Virus record (IMG/VR): IMGVR_UViG_3300020183_003455
Coordinates: 1-25,654 of that record
Length of the DNA: 25,654 nt
Strand: one strand, 5' to 3'
Source of the DNA: a virus
The position numbers and the translations under genes were made by a program. A model generated the notes under the pieces. It made no database searches. It was not told the origin of the DNA and saw only the letters and a list, made by a program, of their open reading frames with translations. Shown here piece after piece: positions 12,806 to 19,523 of this stretch (the stretch's first letter is position 1; each line of letters begins with the position of its first letter).

Positions 12806-12842
12806 TATTTATCATTATACAAGATTCAAATGGTCAAGTCAA
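12806..12842 (-). promoter_or_regulatory. strong sigma70 promoter with overlapping late-type box
   Basis: Minus strand: TTGACT (12842-12837), exactly 17 bases, TATAAT (12819-12814). This is the best sigma70-like promoter in the window. Directly downstream is GATAAATA (12813-12806), a late-box variant, so the tmRNA unit might be expressed early and late. Confidence 0.78.
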
Positions 12843-12891
12843 CGTCATATATTAATATGAATTGCCCTGCGATATTCACCCAGCCCAGCTC

Positions 12892-13137
12892 TTACTCCTT
12901 TGGTACTTCTGTGCAACGGAAAAATAGATATCTCTTTGCATTTCTCATTTCTGAGTTTGAAAGAAAACCATCGCTATCTTTATCTGCTCTTTCAAAGAGA
13001 CTCTTTGATACAGTGCAGAAGCGGTTTAGGTCTTCTAGTGAAACTTTGCCGTCCTTGTCAAAGTCATATTGTGATACACGGTCTTGTGCGAATGCTGGCA
13101 TTGCAGCAAATACAAGGGCGAGAGCTAACTTTTTCAT
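12892..13137 (-). CDS. secreted EF-hand protein (81 aa)
   Basis: The ATG at 13137 starts a clear signal peptide (M-K-K-L-A-L-A-L-V-F-A-A-M-P-A-F-A) with cleavage after A-F-A. Two calcium-binding EF-hand loops follow: D-F-D-K-D-G-K-V-S-L-E-D and D-K-D-S-D-G-F-L-S-N-S-E, each with acidic residues at the expected positions. Two Cys are present. It should act in the host periplasm. An upstream reading from 13197 is rejected because it would extend through the small membrane ORF in another frame. The function of calcium binding here is unknown. Confidence 0.8.
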   Translation of the reverse strand: MKKLALALVFAAMPAFAQDRVSQYDFDKDGKVSLEDLNRFCTVSKSLFERADKDSDGFLSNSEMRNAKRYLFFRCTEVPKE

Positions 13138-13150
13138 TTTGATTTTTCCT

Positions 13151-13258
13151 TTAGTAAAGTATATTTGTAAACGTAACAACCAACCAAAATGCTCCAAGCA
13201 ATAATACTGGGATTAAAATTAACCCCCAATTCTGTATAAACTGCAGAGCCTTATTCAT
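13151..13258 (-). CDS. tiny membrane protein (35 aa)
   Basis: The ATG at 13258 overlaps the peroxiredoxin stop as TAATG. The product M-N-K-A-L-Q-F-I-Q-N-W-G then runs through L-I-L-I-P-V-L-L-L-G-A-F-W-L-V-V, a clear single membrane segment, and ends N-I-L-Y. It fills the gap between the peroxiredoxin and the EF-hand gene. Function unknown. Confidence 0.6.
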   Translation of the reverse strand: MNKALQFIQNWGLILIPVLLLGAFWLVVTFTNILY

Positions 13259-13860
13259 TATAGAACATTCAATGTAGGTTCGCCAACCTTGCGGTTGCAC
13301 TGGCAAAGTTCACCAGTTTGCAATGCATCAAGGACACGAAGTGTTTCATCTGCATTACGACCAACAGCTAGGCTATTAACTGTAACGTGCTGAATTGTAT
13401 TTGTTGGATCAACAATAAATGTTGCACGAAGAGCAGCACCAGCTGGATTGAAGAATACACCTAGCTGGTCAACAAGACCCTGGATCTTAGTACCTGGATC
13501 AAATTCATCTTCTAACTTCGAGTAAACATATTGTGTACGCTGTGTATCAGCAAACATCCAAGAAGTTGTCTTCTTTAGATCTTCGTGTGCATTCTTCCAT
13601 GCTAGTTTACAGAATTCGTTGTCTGTAGAACCAATTAAAAGAACTGCATCTCTATCAGCGAAGTCTTTATTTAGCTTATCGTATGCTACAATCTCTGTTG
13701 GGCATACGAATGTAAAATCCTTAGGATAGTAGACAATTACTTTCCACTTACCCTCAAATGACTTCTCTGTAATATCTTCAAATGCACCTTCTGGTGCTAG
13801 AGCGCCTGGCTTAACACCAGTGAGCTTGAATGAGCTTAGTCTATCACCTACTGTCTTCAT
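13258..13860 (-). CDS. peroxiredoxin, AhpC/Prx1 type (200 aa)
   Basis: Reduces peroxides with a reactive Cys. The motif Y-P-K-D-F-T-F-V-C-P-T-E-I holds the peroxidatic Cys at about residue 53. The resolving Cys is in G-E-L-C-Q-C-N-R near residue 187. The supporting Arg lies in L-R-A-T-F-I-V-D-P. Length is normal for the family, so it appears intact. The ATG at 13860 follows AAGGAG; the longer frame to 13944 is rejected. It follows a conserved 45-residue phage ORF. As a phage-carried host-metabolism gene it may protect the cell from oxidative stress during infection; no reductase partner is nearby, so host electron donors would be needed. Confidence 0.92.
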   Translation of the reverse strand: MKTVGDRLSSFKLTGVKPGALAPEGAFEDITEKSFEGKWKVIVYYPKDFTFVCPTEIVAYDKLNKDFADRDAVLLIGSTDNEFCKLAWKNAHEDLKKTTSWMFADTQRTQYVYSKLEDEFDPGTKIQGLVDQLGVFFNPAGAALRATFIVDPTNTIQHVTVNSLAVGRNADETLRVLDALQTGELCQCNRKVGEPTLNVL

Positions 13861-13981
13861 TTTGTTTTTTCTCCTTAATAAGTTCCTTCTCAAGTTTGCC
13901 AAATTCACGTCTATAGACTGTCTCACCTTTATCGGGTGATTCATAGATGTATTTCTTTTCTTCCTGTTTTTGTTCTGTCAT
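13844..13981 (-). CDS. small conserved phage protein (45 aa)
   Basis: ATG at 13981, stop TGA at 13846-13844, overlapping the peroxiredoxin start by 17 bases. The core Y-I-Y-E-S-P-D-K-G-E-T-V-Y-R-R-E-F-G is a pattern I recall from small proteins in many T4-like and cyanophage genomes. The rest is a charged helix. The overlap places the AAGGAG of the peroxiredoxin inside this gene, suggesting coupled translation. Role unknown. Confidence 0.7.
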   Translation of the reverse strand: MTEQKQEEKKYIYESPDKGETVYRREFGKLEKELIKEKKQNEDSR

Positions 13982-14054
13982 ATGTATACCACTCTACTTT
14001 AAAATAGTAGTTTATCCAATTGATTGTTTCTTTTGTTTTGATAGATTTCAACTA

Positions 14055-14834
14055 TCAAGTAATTCCCATCTCTTTTCTAATCTTTGTCGCAGAGATAGCC
14101 TGAATGTCTTCTGAGAGTTCAATCTTGCTGATCGTATATCCTACATCACGACCATAGGAAATGTCAACGATATTGGGTACCCAAATGATTTGAAACTTAC
14201 CAAAGTAGTCTGAAAGCTTTCTGAACACATGGCGTTCTGTTTCTCTATTACCAAATGGATTCTTACTATCTTGTGGCATAGAGCGAATAAAGATAGCAAC
14301 TTGACCTGTCTTCTTTAGCGCTTCTTCAAACAAGGCCTTATGGCCATCGTGGAATGGCTGATATCTACCCATCATCTGAACTGTTGGCTTTGTCCAATCA
14401 AAATCTTCCATTGCAATTGTATATGCAATTTCGTTAAGTTCATCTTCATAGTCCCAAGAATTAATCCAGAACATAAATTCTTTTGGTTTCTGAAATAGCT
14501 TGTTTGTATCTTGAAACCTACCTTCCTTAATTGTATCCATAAAGATAACAATCTCACCAGCAAACAGATCTTGGGTTTCTTTTGTTGGACAGACAAAGTC
14601 ACATACTGCATGGCGACCCCGGGCGTTAGCTTCTTCAGCAAGCTTTCTCATTCGTTGAGCTTGTCTCAATCTACCTTCTGGGGAAAAGTCCCAATCGTTG
14701 AATTTTTCTCTTACCTTATCAGCATTGAAGTGTTCTACTTTGCCTTCGTGGCCACCAAGAAGGTCAACGAGTTTCATTGCGAAAGTGGTTTTACCTGAAC
14801 CGGGTAATCCCATTACTAATATTGTCGATGGCAT
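14055..14834 (-). CDS. APS kinase-like / nucleotidyltransferase fusion (259 aa)
   Basis: Residues 1 to about 145 are a P-loop kinase: G-L-P-G-S-G-K-T-T-F-A (9-19), F-N-A-D-K-V-R-E (about 38), F-S-P-E-G-R-L-R-Q-A-Q-R-M, and V-C-D-F-V-C-P-T-K-E-T. This order matches APS kinase (CysC), which makes PAPS, although its D-G-D is N-A-D here. Residues 150-259 are a nucleotidyltransferase fold with G-R-Y-Q-P-F-H-D-G-H (H-x-G-H) and a C-terminal I-S-A-T-K-I-R, similar to NMN adenylyltransferases and to the ATP sulfurylase active site. Next to two sulfotransferases, a small PAPS synthase is plausible; an NAD-salvage enzyme (NadR-like) is the main alternative. The start at 14834 is one base after the upstream stop, with GGAG before it. 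Confidence 0.82.
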   Translation of the reverse strand: MPSTILVMGLPGSGKTTFAMKLVDLLGGHEGKVEHFNADKVREKFNDWDFSPEGRLRQAQRMRKLAEEANARGRHAVCDFVCPTKETQDLFAGEIVIFMDTIKEGRFQDTNKLFQKPKEFMFWINSWDYEDELNEIAYTIAMEDFDWTKPTVQMMGRYQPFHDGHKALFEEALKKTGQVAIFIRSMPQDSKNPFGNRETERHVFRKLSDYFGKFQIIWVPNIVDISYGRDVGYTISKIELSEDIQAISATKIRKEMGIT

Positions 14835-14835
14835 A

Positions 14836-15660
14836 TTAAATCTCCACTAAATGCTTATGATGGTTTATATAAAACAGCGCTTGCTCCCACGCGCCAGGTA
14901 TTGGCTTGGGGTGATCATCAATTATGATAACTTTATCAGTATTGAATGGTGTGGGGACCAAGTGCTGGGTTAGCTGTTTATAATTTTTGATAGTGGCCTG
15001 ACTAATGTTGAGGCGATCAAATTTCATTGGTTTGATTTCATCTTCATATGAAACAACCCTGATGTTTGGATACGTTTCATATATAATTCTCCACATCATC
15101 AACTGCTCTAAAAATACATTAACGTACATATGAAGCCATCTAAAATTAATCCTTATTTCGTTATAAGTTTCAGCTTCCATGTTATTGGTGTAGATGAAAT
15201 GGCCATCTCCTTTCAGCCTTGCTATCTCTGATCTATACCTGGCATTAATTTTTGAAATAAACTGGGAAGTTACATCTCGCCTATGCGGTAGGTAAATATT
15301 TACACCACTCTTTGCACAATAGTTAATGAATTTCCAGTCAATCGTTAGCTTCTCGAGATTTTCTTTGACGGTCCATTCCTCGTTCGTATTTTCAAGAAGC
15401 CGAATGCGGTTCTGCTTAGCCTTAAAATAGTCAATGTAATTAGAACCTCTTGTAGCTAAGTTGTTGTGTTTTTGTACTATGTTTGTTTGAGAGAACTCTT
15501 TATACAAGGCCTTTAATTTATTTGTATCTGTGTTATAATTATAATCCCTTACCATAGAATGAAGTCCCTCACCAAGGTTTATGGAACCATCATTGTAGGC
15601 TATAATATCAGTAAGTAATGTACTACCTGATCTATTTGTAAAAAGAATTAGATTACTCAT
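14836..15660 (-). CDS. sulfotransferase-like protein (274 aa)
   Basis: The N-terminus L-I-L-F-T-N-R-S-G-S-T-L-L-T-D-I-I is the 5'-phosphosulfate loop of PAPS-dependent sulfotransferases. Y-L-P-H-R-R-D-V-T-S-Q-F-I-S-K near residue 124 is the 3'-phosphate motif with Arg and Ser. It resembles the Stf0-type bacterial group more than the gene at 11376. Its partner at 15657-16442 has the same layout (loop, 3' motif, H-I-Y-T-N segment, Y-E-D near the C-terminal third), so the two come from an old duplication and have diverged widely. The overlap of four bases with the partner and one-base spacing to the APS kinase-like gene indicate a unit. Target unknown. Confidence 0.75.
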   Translation of the reverse strand: MSNLILFTNRSGSTLLTDIIAYNDGSINLGEGLHSMVRDYNYNTDTNKLKALYKEFSQTNIVQKHNNLATRGSNYIDYFKAKQNRIRLLENTNEEWTVKENLEKLTIDWKFINYCAKSGVNIYLPHRRDVTSQFISKINARYRSEIARLKGDGHFIYTNNMEAETYNEIRINFRWLHMYVNVFLEQLMMWRIIYETYPNIRVVSYEDEIKPMKFDRLNISQATIKNYKQLTQHLVPTPFNTDKVIIIDDHPKPIPGAWEQALFYINHHKHLVEI

Positions 15661-16442
15661 TTTGTAATTAAATATTTTTCAATTACTGGTTCAATAACAT
15701 CCCAATTCGCTATTGTATTTTTTTCTTTTGTAGGAACGAGATACTCTTCTTGCTGAAGATATTGGTCAAATAACTCTTTTGATATTGATGCAGACGTGAA
15801 ATCACTCTTAGCTATTGTATCTTCATAGCACATTGTAACACCGTGTTGTTTATATCTATCATGCAGGTAGTGCCATGTATGTATAGATGAACCTATTTGG
15901 TAACACAGATTATGCATACTCTTCTCGTCATATGTAAGCGATTCATTTTGAGAGCTTTTTGTCTTATTAGTATAGATGTGACCTGACCATGGTCGTTTAT
16001 TGTTTTTCTCCCTTGCCATCGCTGTTACTAGACTACGCATCTGCTCCACTTTATTTGATCTATATAAGAAATAAATTTCAAAGTTATATTGTATAGCTAG
16101 CTGCAAGATTTTGTGAGGAAGTGCAGCTGGATACGTATAACATTTCAACACAACATCATTATATTGCGCAAGATCAGCAGCAAACGAGAATGCACGAATT
16201 ATTTCATTGCTCATTTCATAATAAAAATCTTCCGGCCGTTTGTTGTTTAAGTTTACTCTTGCATTGAAGTTACCCTGTTTAATGAAATCCACAACTCGTG
16301 GTGGCAACTTATTTAAAATTTGAGATCTTATTTGATGTGACAATATTTCATCGAGGTTCCAAGCATTATACTTAAATGCCAGTAAATCAGCAAGTATAGA
16401 ACTTCCGGTTCTTGGTGTAAAGAAAATTATACAGTTAGCCAC
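15657..16442 (-). CDS. sulfotransferase-like protein, paralogue (261 aa)
   Basis: The N-terminus I-I-F-F-T-P-R-T-G-S-S-I-L-A-D-L-L is the donor loop, and F-L-Y-R-S-N-K-V-E-Q-M-R-S-L near residue 125 is the second PAPS-binding motif. Like its neighbour it has H-I-Y-T-N in the middle and C-Y-E-D later. It overlaps the upstream 125-residue gene by eight bases and the next sulfotransferase by four. The catalytic base cannot be assigned by eye. A distant kinase-like P-loop protein is less likely because there is no G-K-T/S. Confidence 0.72.
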   Translation of the reverse strand: MANCIIFFTPRTGSSILADLLAFKYNAWNLDEILSHQIRSQILNKLPPRVVDFIKQGNFNARVNLNNKRPEDFYYEMSNEIIRAFSFAADLAQYNDVVLKCYTYPAALPHKILQLAIQYNFEIYFLYRSNKVEQMRSLVTAMAREKNNKRPWSGHIYTNKTKSSQNESLTYDEKSMHNLCYQIGSSIHTWHYLHDRYKQHGVTMCYEDTIAKSDFTSASISKELFDQYLQQEEYLVPTKEKNTIANWDVIEPVIEKYLITK

Positions 16443-16812
16443 CGCGCCTTAACCTTTCACCGCTACCAATTGTCTTAGGATCAGTTTCATCAGTAACATA
16501 CTGATAGGCACCCTTGTTATAGGCAATAGCAATTCGCTTACTCTTAGCAATGATAGCCTCGCGAACATGCTCTGGCTCTTTAGCTAAAACTGCAGCATCG
16601 GTCATTGATACACGCTGGGTGAAGCAGGCATTTGTCTGAAGCGACTTTGCCTGCATAACAACCTCACTATCAGGTCGGGGCGGACGATAGTCTCGAGGGG
16701 TATATACAGACTTGCTATCCATGTATTTTTTAATATCAAGCTTAGTAGCAATAACGCCACGAACCTTGCGCTTCTTTTTAGGCTTGAAGCGAGCACGAGT
16801 GTAGATTAACAT
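16435..16812 (-). CDS. conserved hypothetical basic protein (125 aa)
   Basis: The start at 16812 (M-L-I-Y-T-R-A-R-F-K-P-K-K-K-R-K-V-R-G) is chosen; the earlier codon at 16851 lies upstream of the -10 box. The N-terminus is strongly basic, the middle has Y-T-P-R-D-Y-R-P-P-R-P-D and the C-terminal half is helical and ends G-S-G-E-R-L-R-R-G-G. Basic ends suggest RNA or DNA binding (inference). It begins directly at the predicted RNA start of the promoter at 16820-16848, so the message would be leaderless, and it leads the sulfotransferase unit. Confidence 0.68.
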   Translation of the reverse strand: MLIYTRARFKPKKKRKVRGVIATKLDIKKYMDSKSVYTPRDYRPPRPDSEVVMQAKSLQTNACFTQRVSMTDAAVLAKEPEHVREAIIAKSKRIAIAYNKGAYQYVTDETDPKTIGSGERLRRGG

Positions 16813-16819
16813 ACCGTCC

Positions 16820-16848
16820 ACTATACGCACATTGAGCAAATAGGTCAA
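16820..16848 (-). promoter_or_regulatory. sigma70-type promoter
   Basis: Minus strand: TTGACC (16848-16843), exactly 17 bases, TATAGT (16825-16820). GGACGGT then separates the -10 from the ATG at 16812, placing the RNA start at or next to the ATG. It drives the sulfotransferase and APS kinase-like unit. Confidence 0.75.
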
Positions 16849-16857
16849 CAACTAAAA

Positions 16858-16880
16858 TTCCTAATAGAATCAAGAAGTTA
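16858..16880 (-). repeat. hairpin repeat with GATTCTA loop
   Basis: Minus strand TAACTTCTTGATTCTATTAGG starting at the stop codon of the cytidylyltransferase gene. The stem TTCTT/AGGAA (one G-U pair) encloses the conserved GATTCTA. It is followed by TTTAGTTGTTGACC, the -35 box of the promoter at 16820-16848, in the same arrangement as at 9188-9224. Confidence 0.65.
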
Positions 16881-17321
16881 GGCTAGCCCAGCTTGCTGTA
16901 GCGTTTTATTAGCCTCTGCATCGACAACTCTCTGCCGTAATTCCGTCGTAGAAAATGTATGTTCTCTTTTGTTAAAATAGAACTTAATACCACGTTCAAT
17001 ACATTCACTACGACCGGTAAACTCTCTGTGCTCATATTCGTCACCTAGAATGCGAATATTGATTGAGTATGCTAGAAGAATATCGACAAGATCTTTTTCT
17101 GTAGCATATACCACAACTTCATCAACATATTTGCAGGCCTGAAGCTGAACATATCGTTCAAAAATACTTTGGACGGGTTTGTTCTTTTCCTTTCTATCGA
17201 GTGTTGGATCTGTTTGTAAACCAACAATCAAGTGGTCACACTGCGTCTTTGCTTCTTTTAGCATAATGACATGACCAGCATGAAATAAATCAAATGTCGA
17301 GCAAGTAAATCCTATTTTCAT
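16878..17321 (-). CDS. cytidylyltransferase, TagD-like (147 aa)
   Basis: A small nucleotidyltransferase of the glycerol-3-phosphate cytidylyltransferase group. G-F-T-C-S-T-F-D-L-F-H-A-G-H-V (residues 4-18) contains the H-x-G-H that binds the nucleotide. K-P-V-Q-S-I-F-E-R near 48 and H-T-F-S-T-T-E-L-R-Q-R near 118 match the conserved R-Y and S-T-T motifs. Length is near the usual 130. It activates a polyol phosphate or related acid as a CDP or similar derivative; the exact substrate cannot be told (ADP-heptose-type enzymes are close relatives). The start overlaps the preceding gene by four bases. It fits the glycan role of this region. Confidence 0.85.
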   Translation of the reverse strand: MKIGFTCSTFDLFHAGHVIMLKEAKTQCDHLIVGLQTDPTLDRKEKNKPVQSIFERYVQLQACKYVDEVVVYATEKDLVDILLAYSINIRILGDEYEHREFTGRSECIERGIKFYFNKREHTFSTTELRQRVVDAEANKTLQQAGLA

Positions 17322-17713
17322 AATCCAATATTCCTTCTAGTAAATTTTACTAAAATGTTATCATTATAGTATTTGTCTGACTCTAGAACTTCATTGGCAA
17401 ACTGCAACTTAGCTTCCCAATAGTTTGTTTCGCCTCGAGTCTTACATAAGCGAACAATTCGTCTAATAAACTTGTCTTTACCTAACCTTTCAATATCCTC
17501 TAACAAACGAGGAGAGGACCCGTAGTAGTCCTTCCAATCAGACTGCTTACGCGTCTTCCTTTTCTTACCCTTAACTTGTTTGGTACCAGCTTTCGTAAAG
17601 TACTTACGGCCTAGATATAACTTGTTATTATCTAAACACTCAATCTCGTAGATGAAGCCATAGTAGCCTTTAACATCTTCATCCGTAAGTTCTTTGTCAT
17701 TATAAAACCACAT
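17318..17713 (-). CDS. GIY-YIG-like endonuclease of T4-like phages (131 aa)
   Basis: The N-terminal G-F-I-Y-E-I-E-C ... L-Y-L-G-R-K-Y-F is a GIY-YIG variant, with the Arg that follows. W-K-D-Y-Y-G-S-S-P-R-L-L-E-D-I and E-A-K-L-Q-F-A-N-E-V-L-E-S-D-K-Y-Y-N-D-N are patterns shared by similar small proteins in cyanophages and other T4-like phages. It is the nuclease domain only, with no DNA-binding module, so it is more likely a stand-alone nuclease than a homing enzyme. A late box (CATAAATA) and AGAGG precede the ATG, so it should be made late. Confidence 0.75.
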   Translation of the reverse strand: MWFYNDKELTDEDVKGYYGFIYEIECLDNNKLYLGRKYFTKAGTKQVKGKKRKTRKQSDWKDYYGSSPRLLEDIERLGKDKFIRRIVRLCKTRGETNYWEAKLQFANEVLESDKYYNDNILVKFTRRNIGL

Positions 17714-17729
17714 AATATACCTCTTGGTA

Positions 17730-17737
17730 TATTTATG
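17730..17737 (-). promoter_or_regulatory. T4-type late promoter box (CATAAATA)
   Basis: One mismatch from the late consensus, 16 bases before the ATG at 17713 and directly after the GT25 stop. The ribosome site AGAGG lies between box and start. Confidence 0.65.
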
Positions 17738-17739
17738 CG

Positions 17740-18483
17740 TTAGTGAGAGGTAATCCTTAGTGGGTCAGCTTTAAGCCCTTTCATGAACCCCGGCGATACA
17801 CAAGCATTATAGGCAGCTGGCCTACCTTGAATAGTGGAGATTCTGTCCCCTACCACGCATACTACTGGTGGTGGATCCATAACACATCTTGGTATACCAA
17901 ATGAATCGTGGATAGAAAGAATACCATCAATAGTAGTATTCACACCGCCAAACTCTTTTGTATAGTAGCCTTGCATTTTATCAATCATATATCTTGCCAT
18001 GGCAGGAGTTATAGCATAGGCATGAGTGCCTTCAAACTTATTGATATCCATAAATGATACTTGTTCATCTGGACGTTCGTAATCTTCTGCCTTTAGTACT
18101 CTATATCCAAGCATTACTAGTTTGTTATCTGGTATCTCCGTATCATAGAGTTTATCTTTTAAAATCGCATCATGTTCAAACACACAGCATGCAGTTGGCT
18201 GTTCTGCTATCACTCTCCAAAGTTTAAGATGGCTAGCAGTGCATCCCATTTCTGGAGTTCTAGATACCCACGTGAACCCTGTTACAGCCTCTAGATCCTC
18301 ACCTCTTGTTGTTTCCATACTAACTCCTTCCCAGAGTGTGTATGGCATACCATGCTCTTCACAGGACCTAGCACATTCGTTTGCATATTGAATAGATTCA
18401 GGCTTATTAATATAGATGATATAGGCATGGCGAATTTTACCTGTCTCACCAAACGCCTTATGGTTAGATCTATCTAGTTCCAT
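17740..18483 (-). CDS. glycosyltransferase family 25-like (247 aa)
   Basis: H-A-Y-I-I-Y-I-N-K-P-E-S near residue 19 is the usual opening of GT25 enzymes that extend LPS. G-C-T-A-S-H-L-K-L-W-R-V-I near residue 78 and C-V-F-E-H-D-A-I-L near residue 97 are the family's G-C-x-x-S-H and E-D-D-type motifs; here the acidic motif is E-H-D. The ATG at 18483 is chosen because no other usual start lies in frame before the nrdB stop at 18534. GGTGG lies seven bases upstream. An intergenic 50 bases separates it from nrdB. It probably transfers a hexose to a surface glycan. Confidence 0.8.
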   Translation of the reverse strand: MELDRSNHKAFGETGKIRHAYIIYINKPESIQYANECARSCEEHGMPYTLWEGVSMETTRGEDLEAVTGFTWVSRTPEMGCTASHLKLWRVIAEQPTACCVFEHDAILKDKLYDTEIPDNKLVMLGYRVLKAEDYERPDEQVSFMDINKFEGTHAYAITPAMARYMIDKMQGYYTKEFGGVNTTIDGILSIHDSFGIPRCVMDPPPVVCVVGDRISTIQGRPAAYNACVSPGFMKGLKADPLRITSH

Positions 18484-18533
18484 ACTATCGCCACCAATAG
18501 TCTTCTCGCCCTTTATCTTATGGCCTCTAACTA

Positions 18534-19514
18534 TTACGCTGCCCAAACATCCTCCCAAGAACCACTTAGTGCGCCCTTGGCATAATCCGTTGCTCTATTC
18601 TCAAAGAAGTTAGTATGGGTAGGAGCATTAATCATCTCCTCAACCCAAAGTAATGGATTCTTCTTTACTTTGAAGATGCCTTTCATCCCAAGCGATATGA
18701 GACGTCGATCAGCGATGTATCGGATATACTTCTTGACGTCTTCCGAAGTAAGATTCTCCATCTCTCCCCCCTCGAACGCCAAATCAATAAATTGATCTTC
18801 CAATTCGACCATCTTAGTTGCAATAGTATAAATTTCAGATTTAAGTTCATCATTCCACAACTCCCTATTCTCTTCGATATAGGTTCTGAATAACTTAATC
18901 ATTGCTTCGGCATGTTGAGTTTCATCAACAATACTCCAGGTAATGATCTGGCCCATCCCTTTCATCTTGCCATGGCGTGGAAAGTTAAGTAGCATAATGA
19001 ATGAACTAAACAATTGCATGCCTTCAGTGAAGGCAGAGAATGCAGCAATGTTTTGTGCAATTCTCTTTTTGTCACTCTTTGTAAACTTTGCTAGATAGTC
19101 ATGCTTATCCTTCATTGCTTGATATTCTAGGAACTGATTGTATGTATCTTCCGGCATGCCTAAAGTTTCAATCAAATGAGAATAAGCAGCAACATGTAAT
19201 GCTTCGCGAGCAGCAAAGCCAGCCAGCATCATTCTAATCTCAGGCTGAGGAAAAAATGGAAGATAGGTCTTGATGTACCCGCCAGCAACATCAATATCGC
19301 CTTGAGTAAAGAATCTGAAGATCTGTGTTAAGAACTTCTTCTCATTATCGTTTAGCTTATTCTTCCAATCTTTTAGGTCTTCTAGCATTGGTACTTCAGT
19401 ATGCAGCCAATGGCTCTGCTCATGCTTCAACCAAGCGTCATAGGCCCATGGATAATTGAATGGCTTAAAGTATGATCGTTCATCTGTAAGTACTAACTCT
19501 TGCTTTGTTGTCAT
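18534..19514 (-). CDS. nrdB: ribonucleotide reductase class Ia, small subunit
   Basis: NrdB holds the di-iron centre and tyrosyl radical used by NrdA. Metal ligands are visible in order: F-T-Q-G-D-I-D, R-E-A-L-H-V-A-A-Y (Glu, His and the radical Tyr in the E-x2-H-x3-Y arrangement), F-T-E-G-M-Q, and D-E-T-Q-H-A-E. At 326 residues it is slightly short of E. coli NrdB (376) but complete. The C-terminus G-S-W-E-D-V-W-A-A would bind NrdA. The ATG at 19514 follows AGGA. It is separated from nrdA by three genes and the duplicated nrdA tail. Confidence 0.95.
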   Translation of the reverse strand: MTTKQELVLTDERSYFKPFNYPWAYDAWLKHEQSHWLHTEVPMLEDLKDWKNKLNDNEKKFLTQIFRFFTQGDIDVAGGYIKTYLPFFPQPEIRMMLAGFAAREALHVAAYSHLIETLGMPEDTYNQFLEYQAMKDKHDYLAKFTKSDKKRIAQNIAAFSAFTEGMQLFSSFIMLLNFPRHGKMKGMGQIITWSIVDETQHAEAMIKLFRTYIEENRELWNDELKSEIYTIATKMVELEDQFIDLAFEGGEMENLTSEDVKKYIRYIADRRLISLGMKGIFKVKKNPLLWVEEMINAPTHTNFFENRATDYAKGALSGSWEDVWAA

Positions 19515-19523
19515 TTGTTTTTC

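Noticed and set aside
12782-13204. A 140-codon plus-strand frame
   Set aside because: It is antisense to the EF-hand gene with its signal peptide and two EF-hand loops, and to the strong promoter; composition is not protein-like.
17318-17713. Homing endonuclease inserted in a host gene
   Set aside because: It is only a nuclease domain, has its own late promoter and intact neighbours, and is not inside an intron or intein.
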